Assembly (NCBI GenBank): GCA_015488785.1
Contig: WFNC01000572.1
Location: forward strand, 1-9,172
DNA length: 9,172 bases
Source: Flavobacteriales bacterium
GTDB lineage: Bacteria > Bacteroidota > Bacteroidia > Flavobacteriales_D > Parvicellaceae
Direction: 5' to 3'
In this document: piece after piece, positions 1 to 6,666 of the stretch
Layout of the letters: the number at the start of each line of letters is the position of its first letter
Position numbering within the stretch: position 1 is the stretch's first letter
The notes under the pieces: generated by a model
Database searches by the model: none
Told to the model about the DNA's origin: nothing
Seen by the model: the letters and a program-made list of their open reading frames with translations, nothing else
Made by a program: the position numbers and the translations under genes

Positions 1-1
1 A

Positions 2-127
2 TTTAATAAAAATTTAAAAATGAAACTAGATGAAAGAACAATGTCTAAAAAAGAACTTGAAAAAATAACAGTTAAACTAAGAAAAAACATAAAATTAAAC
101 AACAAAAAACAGTTATCAACACTATAA
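2..127 (+). CDS. C-terminal tail of a possible gene cut by the left edge
   Basis: The frame is open from the left edge to a TAA at 125-127 and encodes about 41 residues, very rich in Lys, Asn and Leu. It includes an internal Met at 20 (M-K-L-D-E-R-T-M-S-K-K-E-L-E-K). The charged heptad-like pattern fits the end of an alpha-helical protein. It could be a partial gene from upstream, a 35-aa peptide starting at 20, or a chance open frame in AT-rich DNA. No family is recognised. It is co-oriented with the next gene and separated from it by a large palindrome. Confidence 0.35.
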   Translation, partial: FNKNLKMKLDERTMSKKELEKITVKLRKNIKLNNKKQLSTL

Positions 128-133
128 AAAAGG

Positions 134-268
134 CATAGGGGTTTGGAGGTTTTTAAAAGCTACGAAAGACCGCTAAATATAAAATCGGCCTTTTAGATTA
201 AAAAATATAAAATGTTTATATTTGGCTAGAGAAAACCTAAAAACGAACTACGAAACCTCTACCCTATG
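134..268. repeat. 135-bp imperfect palindrome with an inner perfect hairpin
   Basis: CATAGGG (134-140) is complementary to CCCTATG (262-268). GAGGTTT (146-152) is complementary to AAACCTC (253-259), so two 7-bp helices stack around a 5/2-nt internal loop. Inside lies a perfect 9-bp hairpin, AAATATAAA (203-211) with TTTATATTT (215-223) around loop ATG, and a short CCG/CGG pair (170-172/186-188). CTACGAAA occurs as a direct repeat near both flanks (about 160-167 and 248-255). The flanks are also alike: TATAAAA lies before the left end and, inverted, after the right end. The element fills the gap before the 365-aa gene and ends 40 nt before its ATG. It could be a structured leader RNA, a small ncRNA, or a MITE-like element. 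Confidence 0.5.
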
Positions 269-308
269 TATTTTATATTTAACATTACCCATAAAATTAT
301 TACACTAA

Positions 309-1406
309 ATGAAAACAATATTAACTCTTATCATTCTCATTTTTAATTTAACTTTAATAATTAGTCAAGAAAACGAAAAAAGATATACATTAGATAATTC
401 AGGGAAACTCTATATTGAAAAAGAAATAAATAATATAAATCAAACTGACTCATCGACATTTAATTTAATAAAAAAATATATAATAGATTATTATTCTGAC
501 GACAAAGATATTATATGGAGTATAAATCCTGAGAATAAAACATTTAAAACTGAAGGAAGCTTTAGAGTTGATAAAAATGGATGGAATACCGATTTTATCT
601 GGTTAAATTATATACTTGATATAAGTATCTCTAATAATCAATTAAAAGCTAAGTACTCATTTTATAAATATTACATTGAATATTTTAATGGCGAAAAGAA
701 AACAGAAATGATTAGTAGTAAATATCCTATTAATCAAGCTGGAAACAATAAAAAGAAATTTAACTATGCTTTAGAAAAATCAATTTCAGAAATAGACCTA
801 ATATTTACAAAAATGGCTAAAATAGTTTCTGAAAAAAGCTATATTAATCAATATACTATTGTCCCCCCATTTAAGCTAGATAAATTTCAAGGTAGCTATA
901 TCGTCAATTTAGAAAAAGATACTTTTCCTGTAAAAATAATAAAACACAACCTATCTAGACTTGTTTGCGACTCAAGTGGGCTAGTTAAAAAATACAAAGC
1001 TAAAAATATATTATCATTTATTAATAACGGGAAAATTTACGACTCGGGAAAAGTTAGAGATAAAGGTTTAGGATTTACTCGTTGGATATTTTTTCATAAA
1101 ATAATTTCAGGAAGCTTATCATATTATACACATGTAGCAAGTGAAAAAAGCACTCAAGGAACACTTGAAAAAAGAGTTAACTCTTTGGCTACTAGCTACT
1201 ATTACGATGTTCATTTATACTTTATTAGATTGAAAAATGATGACAGAGGCAGGTTTAGACGACTTGGAGCAAGATGGAGAAAGCAATTTAAAAAAACAGG
1301 CTCAGATTGCCCTGATTTTATCAAAGAAATAAACGTAGCTAAATATTGGAACCCAAATTTCACCAAATATGTAAATCTATACAACGGAAAATGCGGAAAT
1401 AAATAA
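309..1406 (+). CDS. Secreted protein of unknown function, DUF4468-like N-terminal half (tentative)
   Basis: The 365-aa protein begins with a clear Sec signal peptide (residues 1-20, a hydrophobic run ending L-I-I-S-Q), so the mature protein is periplasmic or exported. Residues about 25-175 alternate beta and helix. They have the layout seen in Bacteroidota DUF4468 proteins: a 'Y..D..GKLYIEKEI' start, a helix, a 'TEGSF' strand, then 'YILDISISNNQLKAKYSFYKYYIEYF' strands and a final helix. This is a judgement from pattern, not a search. The C-terminal third (about 245-365) is basic and aromatic (GRFRRLGARWRKQFKK), ends in a YNGKCGNK tail, and matches nothing I know. The ATG at 309 is the only start that gives the signal peptide. 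TATATTTA at about 274-281 is a near-match to the -7 promoter consensus. The gene stands alone, followed by a hairpin-rich gap. Confidence 0.8.
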   Translation: MKTILTLIILIFNLTLIISQENEKRYTLDNSGKLYIEKEINNINQTDSSTFNLIKKYIIDYYSDDKDIIWSINPENKTFKTEGSFRVDKNGWNTDFIWLNYILDISISNNQLKAKYSFYKYYIEYFNGEKKTEMISSKYPINQAGNNKKKFNYALEKSISEIDLIFTKMAKIVSEKSYINQYTIVPPFKLDKFQGSYIVNLEKDTFPVKIIKHNLSRLVCDSSGLVKKYKAKNILSFINNGKIYDSGKVRDKGLGFTRWIFFHKIISGSLSYYTHVASEKSTQGTLEKRVNSLATSYYYDVHLYFIRLKNDDRGRFRRLGARWRKQFKKTGSDCPDFIKEINVAKYWNPNFTKYVNLYNGKCGNK

Positions 1407-1510
1407 CTCTATACAGAAGCCTTCAATAAAGATTTGATGGTGTAGCGCAATTTATAAAAAAAGACAACCAAGTAAAAAACTAGCTAAAGAACATCATTTT
1501 TTTTGTAAAA

Positions 1511-1586
1511 GAGATAGAAGCGGCATCCTTTTTCTAGTTTTTTTTCAAATAAAAAAAACTAGAAAAAGATACAGCGGATAGCTCGG
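1511..1586 (+). ncRNA. Structured intergenic element, copy 1
   Basis: A perfect 18-bp stem (1528-1545 with 1551-1568, loop CAAAT) is bracketed by GAGATAGAAGCGGCATC on the left and ATACAGCGGATAGCTCGG on the right. The same two brackets recur around a different long hairpin at 8359-8502. In both copies the bases just outside the GATAG words can pair: GAG 1511-1513 with CTC 1582-1584 here, and GGG with CCT in the other copy. That is a compensatory change. I recall similar 'GATAGAAGCGGCATCC...AGCGGATAGC' words from intergenic regions of other flavobacteria, and the Flavo-1 RNA family is a candidate, but I have not tested this. Strand is assigned from sequence similarity to copy 2 only. It lies between two plus-strand genes and may end the upstream transcript. 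Confidence 0.55.
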
Positions 1587-1614
1587 TTTTCTTTGCTTTT
1601 TTTAGCAAAGAAAA
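1587..1614 (+). terminator. 11-bp T-rich hairpin after the structured element
   Basis: TTTTCTTTGCT (1587-1597) pairs perfectly with AGCAAAGAAAA (1604-1614) around a loop of six T. A short TTT follows. It abuts the structured element and ends 23 nt before the ATG of the 353-aa gene. It may be a weak terminator, part of the same structured element, or a hairpin in the leader of the downstream gene. Confidence 0.4.
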
Positions 1615-1637
1615 TTTACCCAACTAATTAAAATAAA

Positions 1638-2699
1638 ATGAAAGACAAACAGATTAAATATAAGAAAAAAATATATCCAATTTCGGAAGTATTTACCCAA
1701 TATTTGAAAAAACACGATCGAAGTGTAAAAATGCCTATTTCTTACTTGGATTTGTTGCGTTTTGATGAAAGCATTGCTGTTTATGATGATGCGGGAGACG
1801 ATACACTTTGGTTAAGAGTTTATTTTACGGGAGAAGAAAGAGAAGAGATAGAATTTGGGTTGAAAAAAGTGTATTCGATTTTGCATGTAGATGGGGACGA
1901 CAACATTATACCGTACTTAAATATAGATGCAATTGATTTTTGTACGTTTGGAAATACAAAGCCTTTTCGAATAAAAGTTAGGAATATATTGAATGATAAT
2001 TACGTTTATTTTTATGTCAAACAAGCGGATGCATCGAGGGTTTATGGATTGGAATTAGAGGAGATATTGTCTCCAAATCAGGTTAACTTTTTGGTAGAAG
2101 GAGATACGCTAATTGAAGAGCATATCTTTGGAATCCCTGGAGATGTGTTTGTAAAAGATTATTTGGATCGGCTTACAACGATAGAGAAAGTAGCTGTTTC
2201 GAAAGAGTTTGTTAAGTTTAATGAACGCTGCTTTGTCCGTTTATTGGGAGACATGCGTTCGTATAATTATGTGATTGTAAAGACTTATGATTTTGACCGA
2301 ATTCAATATCGTTTTAGGGCAATTGATTTTGACCAGCAAAGTTACGAAGGAGAAATTTTAATTTACCATCCTTATAGTTTTAAAGAAAATGAAGCTTTGG
2401 TAAAAATGGTTGAAGAAAAATTGACCAAAGAATCGATTGACCAATACAAAAGAGAAGAACGTGCGCTGATAGCAAAACGTGCAAAAAGTAACAAAGTTCG
2501 ACTAAGAGAATTGGAACTTTGTATGATGGAAGATAAAATTTCGTTGGACAAAAATGTAGAATTACTTAAAAACTATTTGTATAAATTAACTAAAGATGTG
2601 CGTTTTAAAAAATCGGAAAACATGGGAGAAATTTTGAACAGTAGCTTAGATTTTGTAAGAAGAAACTATGAGAATATTAACCTTTATTTGAATAAGTAA
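1638..2699 (+). CDS. Conserved-looking cytoplasmic protein with kinase-like active-site motifs
   Basis: The 353-aa protein has no signal peptide or membrane segment, so it is probably cytoplasmic. I do not recognise a named family, but the order of motifs is that of a kinase-fold phosphotransferase. A beta-strand carries a Lys (Y-F-Y-V-K, K128). A helix with acidic residues follows (L-E-L-E-E-I-L, 138-144). Then comes G-D-M-R-S-Y-N, where D205 and N210 keep the D-x4-N spacing of the catalytic loop. Last is A-I-D-F-D (228-232), which resembles the metal-binding IDFG/IDxD loop of PI3/4-kinases and aminoglycoside or choline kinases. Residues about 255-353 form a charged helical tail. Activity is inferred, and a pseudokinase is equally possible. 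The start at 1638 is the first ATG after the hairpins. The gene converges on kdtA with a gap of only 14 bp. Base composition and codon use look like those of its core neighbours, not the orphan genes. Confidence 0.85.
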   Translation: MKDKQIKYKKKIYPISEVFTQYLKKHDRSVKMPISYLDLLRFDESIAVYDDAGDDTLWLRVYFTGEEREEIEFGLKKVYSILHVDGDDNIIPYLNIDAIDFCTFGNTKPFRIKVRNILNDNYVYFYVKQADASRVYGLELEEILSPNQVNFLVEGDTLIEEHIFGIPGDVFVKDYLDRLTTIEKVAVSKEFVKFNERCFVRLLGDMRSYNYVIVKTYDFDRIQYRFRAIDFDQQSYEGEILIYHPYSFKENEALVKMVEEKLTKESIDQYKREERALIAKRAKSNKVRLRELELCMMEDKISLDKNVELLKNYLYKLTKDVRFKKSENMGEILNSSLDFVRRNYENINLYLNK

Positions 2700-2734
2700 A
2701 AGTAAAAAAATTACTAACCAAGTAACTCTTTTAC
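2696..2734. terminator. Weak bidirectional hairpin in the convergent junction
   Basis: GTAAAAG (2696-2702) pairs with CTTTTAC (2728-2734), and TTACT (2711-2715) pairs with AGTAA (2721-2725) inside it. This nested dyad spans the 14-bp gap and the last codons of both convergent genes. A/T tracts flank it on both sides. It is GC-poor and would be a weak terminator, but nothing stronger lies between the two stops. Confidence 0.3.
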
Positions 2735-3970
2735 CGCTTCAAAAACGATATTGGTTGCTCCTTTGTGTTGATAGACAAATTCTCTCGATTTTTGTTTCAT
2801 TTTATTTCGTTTTGAGGTGTTTTTTAAGACCTCATTAAATGTCAATTCGAAATCAGAATAGTTCTTCACGCTAATTCCACCTCCAAAATCAATGAGCCCT
2901 TGTCCTTCTGGAAATTTACTAAATTTATTTCCATAAAAGACCACATTTCTAAATGCTGCTGCCTCCAATATATTGTGCAAATCGTTGGTAAATCCTCCTC
3001 CTATAAAAGCAAAATCTGCATATTGATAGGTATTGGACAATAATCCGATGTTGTCTATTAAAATGACATCAATGTTGTTTACGTTTTCTTCTGTTAGTTT
3101 AGAATAGCGCAGCATAGGTACATGAACTAAATTTTCGATTTCTAGTAAGTGTTTCTCGGAAATATCGTGTGGGGCAATAATTACTTTTACGTTGCCTTTA
3201 TGCGTTTCTAAATACTTTGCTATTATTTTTTCTTCTGGTTGCCAAGAACTTCCTAAAATTAATAGCGGATTGTCTTTTTTGAATTCTTCTATAATTGGAA
3301 TTGGACTACTTTGCTCTGCATTTTGAATCACCTTATCGTATCTTGTATCTCCACAAACAGCTGTATTTTTGAAATCGTGTTTTAAGAGTACAGCTTCACT
3401 TTTTTGGTTAAGTGTATAAATTCGATCGATGTCTTCTAAAATAGAACGTTGCCAACGTGCATAGGATTTAAAATATATTTGATTTTCTCTAAAATTGCAA
3501 GAGAAATAAACAATAGGAATAAGGTTTTCTTGTAATATATTGAGGTAATTGAACCAAAAATCATATTTAACAAATATAGCTATTTCTGGTTGTAGAATTT
3601 CAACAAATGAAATGGCGTTACTATCGGTGTCTAATGGTAAATAAAATAATTTATCGGCTACTTTATAATCTAAACTATATTCGTAACCAGATGGACTAAA
3701 AAACGAGACAAATAGAATGTGATCTTTGTATTCTTTATCTTTTTTTATTTTTTCAATAAGGGGTTTTACCTGTTCAAATTCGCCAAGAGAAGATGCATGA
3801 AACCAAATTAGTGGTTGGTTCTGGTTTTGTTTTCTAAATTCTGTTAAGCGTTGTTTCCAGTTTTTACGCCCATTTATCCACTGTTTGGCTTTTTGATTGC
3901 CAAAGAGGCTTGCGATGGAAACCCCCAAACGGTAAGATCTTATTCCTGTATAGTAACTAAGGTTTAGCAT
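2714..3970 (-). CDS. kdtA: 3-deoxy-D-manno-octulosonic acid (Kdo) transferase, GT30
   Basis: KdtA/WaaA moves Kdo from CMP-Kdo onto lipid IVA at the cytoplasmic face of the inner membrane, the first step of the LPS inner core. Family motifs run in order: the N-terminal Y-x-x-G-I-R-x-Y anchor, W-I-N-G-R-K, W-F-H-A-S-S-L-G-E-F-E-Q (E64 is the expected catalytic base), 'KYDFWFNYL' where other members have 'YEFW', G-D-T-R-Y-D-K-V, L-G-S-S-W-x-x-E, A-P-H-D-I, and 'FIGGGFTNDLHNILEAAAF' with 'GQGLIDFGGG' near the end. The frame extends to an ATG at 4027, but that would add 19 untypical residues and overlap the upstream gene by 52 bp. The ATG at 3970 gives 418 aa, normal for the family, begins at the conserved anchor, and leaves a 5-bp gap to the upstream stop. 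The gene is therefore the second of a tight two-gene operon. The alternative name is waaA. Confidence 0.95.
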   Translation of the reverse strand: MLNLSYYTGIRSYRLGVSIASLFGNQKAKQWINGRKNWKQRLTEFRKQNQNQPLIWFHASSLGEFEQVKPLIEKIKKDKEYKDHILFVSFFSPSGYEYSLDYKVADKLFYLPLDTDSNAISFVEILQPEIAIFVKYDFWFNYLNILQENLIPIVYFSCNFRENQIYFKSYARWQRSILEDIDRIYTLNQKSEAVLLKHDFKNTAVCGDTRYDKVIQNAEQSSPIPIIEEFKKDNPLLILGSSWQPEEKIIAKYLETHKGNVKVIIAPHDISEKHLLEIENLVHVPMLRYSKLTEENVNNIDVILIDNIGLLSNTYQYADFAFIGGGFTNDLHNILEAAAFRNVVFYGNKFSKFPEGQGLIDFGGGISVKNYSDFELTFNEVLKNTSKRNKMKQKSREFVYQHKGATNIVFEAVKELLG

Positions 3971-3975
3971 GGTAT

Positions 3976-4722
3976 TTAATCTATATAATATTCGGCGGGA
4001 GCTTGTCTGTACACGGGAATAAGCCAACCAAGTCTTAACCCCATTAAAAGTTCTAATCTGTGCTCTCGGTATGCTCCATAGTCAAATTGATAATCTCGCA
4101 TTCCTTGTGTAAAGCCTTCGGTTATTTCTAACCCAATGTTAAAATTCATGAGTTTGCTGTCTCCAAAATGTTGGTATCCGACATATTGTTTTAAAGCCAA
4201 CCCCATGGTCAAACGATCGACATAGACTAAGTTCTTTTTTGTAAGCGCAGGCACTTTATCGTCTTGGTTTTCTATTTTAATTTTGTGGTGCATAAACCCA
4301 ACACCAAATTTTGCTATGATTCCAGAGTTTTTATTGGATTTTTTTATTGGAAATAATTTTCCTATCAAAATGGATTCGGTAAATCCTCTTTGGTACATCA
4401 ATACATTTACGGCATCTCCATATCGATCGATGATGTAGCCTTCTGAAGTTTGAAGGAAGGATAAAATGTTTTTTTCTCTAATGTTTTTGCTGAACAAAAA
4501 GTTTCCTTCGAATTCGAATTGCCAATTTTTTGCTGTTTTGAGTCCTATATTTATTCCTACATTGTTGGTAAAACCAAATCGTTGAGCAAAATCTCCTCCT
4601 GGTATTTGCGGAGAATAACTAAAGTTAGCAAACGGAATTGAGATGGTGGTGTCTCTAAGGTTTTGGCTAAATAAAGAAATTGACAAAGCAATAAAAAAGG
4701 CAAGTAGTAAAGTTTTTTTCAT
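3976..4722 (-). CDS. Predicted outer-membrane beta-barrel protein, kdtA operon
   Basis: The 248-aa protein has a Sec signal peptide (1-20, ending L-F-S-Q). It then shows alternating amphipathic strands with many Gly, Tyr and Phe: 'GFTNNVGINIGLKTAKNWQF', 'GIIAKFGVGFMHHKIKIE', 'NFNIGLEITEGFTQG' and 'RLELLMGLRLGWLIPVYR'. A small outer-membrane barrel of about eight strands is the natural reading, although the last residue is Asp and not the usual Phe. Its stop is 5 bp from the kdtA start, so the two are co-transcribed and probably translationally coupled. The context suggests a role in the outer membrane or LPS layer, but nothing shows which. The ATG at 4722 gives the signal peptide directly. 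Confidence 0.85.
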   Translation of the reverse strand: MKKTLLLAFFIALSISLFSQNLRDTTISIPFANFSYSPQIPGGDFAQRFGFTNNVGINIGLKTAKNWQFEFEGNFLFSKNIREKNILSFLQTSEGYIIDRYGDAVNVLMYQRGFTESILIGKLFPIKKSNKNSGIIAKFGVGFMHHKIKIENQDDKVPALTKKNLVYVDRLTMGLALKQYVGYQHFGDSKLMNFNIGLEITEGFTQGMRDYQFDYGAYREHRLELLMGLRLGWLIPVYRQAPAEYYID

Positions 4723-4818
4723 AAGTTATTTCTTAACGTAGTTTTTTGCTGAGTATTATAGCTGATGGTTATTATTTTTTGTCGTAATTATACTTTCTGT
4801 TTTCTCTTTAGCGATGAA

Positions 4819-4857
4819 TAGTAAGGGATTTTAAAAAAATGAACTTTCAACTTAGCA
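4819..4857 (-). repeat. Dispersed intergenic repeat, copy X
   Basis: Read on the plus strand, this stretch contains GTAAGGGATTTTA, then AAATGAACT, TTC and ACTTAGCA. The same words in the same order and spacing occur at 6972-7011 (TTAACGGACTTTA, AAATGAACT, TTTC, GCTTAGCA). Both copies lie in gaps of the accessory stretch. The function is unknown. Copy X lies within the probable 5' leader of the barrel-kdtA operon. Confidence 0.45.
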
Positions 4858-4863
4858 AATATA
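4856..4863 (-). promoter_or_regulatory. Candidate -7 promoter element for the barrel-kdtA operon
   Basis: The minus strand reads TATATTTG, an exact match to the Bacteroidota -7 consensus TAnnTTTG. It lies 134 bp upstream of the barrel gene start, so it would give a leader of roughly 125 nt. No clear TTG appears at the -33 distance, which lowers confidence. No better match lies closer to the gene. The rest of the gap 4723-5017 holds no gene I can support. Confidence 0.35.
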
Positions 4864-5017
4864 AATGTTTTGTGTTTAATTTCTGCTGAATTCAAGTCTT
4901 TTAACTTTATACTAATTAAATTTTATAAGCTTCATTGACTTTTTCATAGTTCTTAACTCTCAGGCTACTAATTCACCTCAAATTTGGGTTTAGTTTTGTT
5001 TCCTCCAGTTTTTAAAT

Positions 5018-6112
5018 TTATTCATTTAATTCATAATTTGTACTTCTTCCGCCTGATTTTTCTGGTTTTAACATTCCTTTTTCTATCAAATCTTTAATAT
5101 CTCGTAAAGCTGTATCCTGTGAGCATTTTGTAATTTTCGCCCATTTCGATGTTTTTAATTTTCCTTTAAAATCATCAAAAAGTTTATTTAGCATTAAACG
5201 TTGTCGGTTATTTAATTCCGTATTTTGATATTTACCCCAAAAATTAGCTTTGTATAGTACTTTTTCAATGTTTTTTTCTGATTTTTTTAATGAACGATAT
5301 AAACAATTTAAAAACCAAACAATCCATTCTGTTATATCGGCGTCATTGTGTTGAACTTTTTGTAAAGTATCGTAATATATTTTTCTTTCCAACAACATTT
5401 GGTTTGATAAACTGTAAAATCGTAAGGAACTATTATCTGAACGAGCTAATAACAAGTCGGATATTGCCCTGGCTATACGCCCGTTACCATCATCAAAAGG
5501 ATGTATTATAATAAACCAGAAATGAGCAATAGCGGACTTAATTACCATATCAACATCCGTACTTTTATTAAACCAGTCTAAAAATCGGTCCATTTCAAAT
5601 TTAACTTGTTTCTTGGGCAGAGCTTGATAATGAACTTTTTCTTTTCCCATAGCTCCTGAAATAATTTGCATTTCATCTTTTCGATAACAAGCTACATCAA
5701 TTTCATACAAACCACTTCTTCCTATCGGAAAAAGAGCCCCATGCCAAGCAAATAATCTTTCTTCACTAAGAGGCTTTTCATAGTTTTGAGTTGCGTCAAG
5801 TAACATTTCAACAACACCTTCAACATTTCTGTCAGGATAAACCATTCCTGCATAGTCAATTCCTAATTTTCTCGCAATGGAAGAGCGAACTTGCTCGTAA
5901 TTTAAAAACTGACCTTCTATTTCTGATGATTTGACTACATCAAGTGTTAGAGTTGACAACATTGTCTCTTCTTTAATAGAAAAACCAAGTACACTTATTT
6001 GACCAAATATTTTCCCCTGTAAATGTCTAAGCTTGCCCAGTATGATTTGAATTTCCTTTTCATTCCAAGTAAAATTAGGCCAGCTTTTATATTGATATAT
6101 GTATTTTGCCAT
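5018..6112 (-). CDS. Class II Fic protein (DUF4172-Fic-winged helix), probable AMPylating autoregulator
   Basis: The 364-aa protein has three parts. The N-terminal DUF4172 domain (about 5-85) carries the inhibitory helix motif S-S-E-I-E-G (62-67), the (S/T)xxxE(G/N) signature of class II Fic enzymes. The Fic domain (about 115-270) has an intact core, H-P-F-D-D-G-N-G-R-I-A-R (204-215), with catalytic H204 and all anion-hole and ATP-binding residues present. The C-terminal winged helix (about 300-364) ends in the wing G-G-R-S-T-N-Y. Fic enzymes usually transfer AMP to a Ser, Thr or Tyr of a target protein, and E66 is expected to hold the enzyme off. The target here is unknown. The winged helix very likely binds the triple GGAGAATAA site that begins about 25 bp upstream of the gene. 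There is no separate antitoxin gene; inhibition is built in. The start at 6112 lies just after a good promoter and begins with the family-typical M-A-K-Y-I-Y-Q. Confidence 0.95.
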   Translation of the reverse strand: MAKYIYQYKSWPNFTWNEKEIQIILGKLRHLQGKIFGQISVLGFSIKEETMLSTLTLDVVKSSEIEGQFLNYEQVRSSIARKLGIDYAGMVYPDRNVEGVVEMLLDATQNYEKPLSEERLFAWHGALFPIGRSGLYEIDVACYRKDEMQIISGAMGKEKVHYQALPKKQVKFEMDRFLDWFNKSTDVDMVIKSAIAHFWFIIIHPFDDGNGRIARAISDLLLARSDNSSLRFYSLSNQMLLERKIYYDTLQKVQHNDADITEWIVWFLNCLYRSLKKSEKNIEKVLYKANFWGKYQNTELNNRQRLMLNKLFDDFKGKLKTSKWAKITKCSQDTALRDIKDLIEKGMLKPEKSGGRSTNYELNE

Positions 6113-6127
6113 ACTATTTATTTACTG

Positions 6128-6135
6128 CAAACGTA
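6128..6135 (-). promoter_or_regulatory. -7 promoter element of the fic gene
   Basis: The minus strand reads TACGTTTG, a perfect TAnnTTTG. It lies 15 bp upstream of the fic ATG, which leaves a short leader of about 10 nt. It sits inside the palindrome AACGTACGTT (6130-6139). The matching -33 region falls within the operator repeats, so a protein bound there would block RNA polymerase. Confidence 0.6.
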
Positions 6136-6137
6136 CG

Positions 6138-6183
6138 TTATTCTCCGCATAAATAAGGAGAATAAGATATTTATTCTCCGCAT
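6138..6183. promoter_or_regulatory. Triple-motif operator upstream of fic
   Basis: TTATTCTCCGCAT occurs twice as a direct repeat (6138-6150 and 6171-6183). Between the copies lies its inverse, GGAGAATAA (6157-6165). The outer and middle motifs form a dyad with perfect 9-bp arms and a 10-bp spacer; the middle and far motifs form a second dyad with a 5-bp spacer. The block covers the -33 region of the fic promoter and spans 46 bp, about four helical turns. The natural ligand is the winged helix of the Fic protein, giving negative autoregulation. That binding is inferred. Confidence 0.75.
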
Positions 6184-6204
6184 TTTGATGTTTTTAAGGT
6201 TGTA

Positions 6205-6666
6205 TTACTCAATGTTTTTTGATTCGATTCCTAGTTTTTCTAATTCTGAGATAAAAGTTAAGTCAGTTTTATTAGAGTAGTAGATTCTAATTATTGCATC
6301 CTCAGGAATGATAATTTTATACCCTTCATTATTAATTTCAGCTAGAAATATTACGTCTGAAATATTATATTTGTAGCCCGTTCTAAGATATTAATAGTAA
6401 ATCGAAACAGAATAATTATAGTCTAATATGAAATTATTATCCAAATAAATAGGTGGCTTTTCACTTATTAATTCAAGGTTAAGGTAAATGCAATTAATAT
6501 TAGTTGCAACATAATTGACAGAGCTTTCATAAATATCTTTTTCTGCTAATCTGTTCTCTAATATGCTCTTTGAAGTAAAGGTTTGATACCTATTGGTTAA
6601 AATAATTGATGGGGATTTTGAATTAGTATTTATAAAAAACTTCGCCATTCCAAGGGTATTCTCCAT
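6205..6666 (-). pseudogene. Small gene of unknown function interrupted by an in-frame stop
   Basis: From the ATG at 6666 the frame runs 91 codons to a TAA at 6391-6393. It then continues in the same frame for 61 more sense codons to a second TAA at 6205-6207. The second part reads like real protein (Y-L-R-T-G-Y-K-Y-N-I-S-D-V-I-F-L-A-E-I-N-N-E-G, then P-E-D-A-I-I-R-I-Y-Y-S) and has no ATG of its own near its start. The simplest reading is one cytoplasmic protein of about 150 aa carrying a nonsense mutation at codon 92. A sequencing error is the main alternative. A second possible start is the Met at 6648. The start overlaps the end of the next gene upstream by 44 bp (or 26 bp). No family is recognised. 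Confidence 0.65.

Noticed and set aside
3971..4027. Upstream ATG that would give KdtA 19 more residues
   Set aside because: The extension overlaps the upstream gene by 52 bp and does not resemble KdtA N-termini. The ATG at 3970 begins at the conserved anchor and gives normal operon spacing.
4968..5018. Sixteen sense codons after the fic stop (N-L-K-T-G-G-N-K-T-K-P-K-F-E-V-N) that look like the end of another protein
   Set aside because: It is out of frame with fic and a stop lies two codons upstream. It is too short to claim as a gene remnant, though it may be one.
5290..5511. Plus-strand open frame inside fic
   Set aside because: It is antisense to the intact Fic domain, with no start signal or protein-like pattern.
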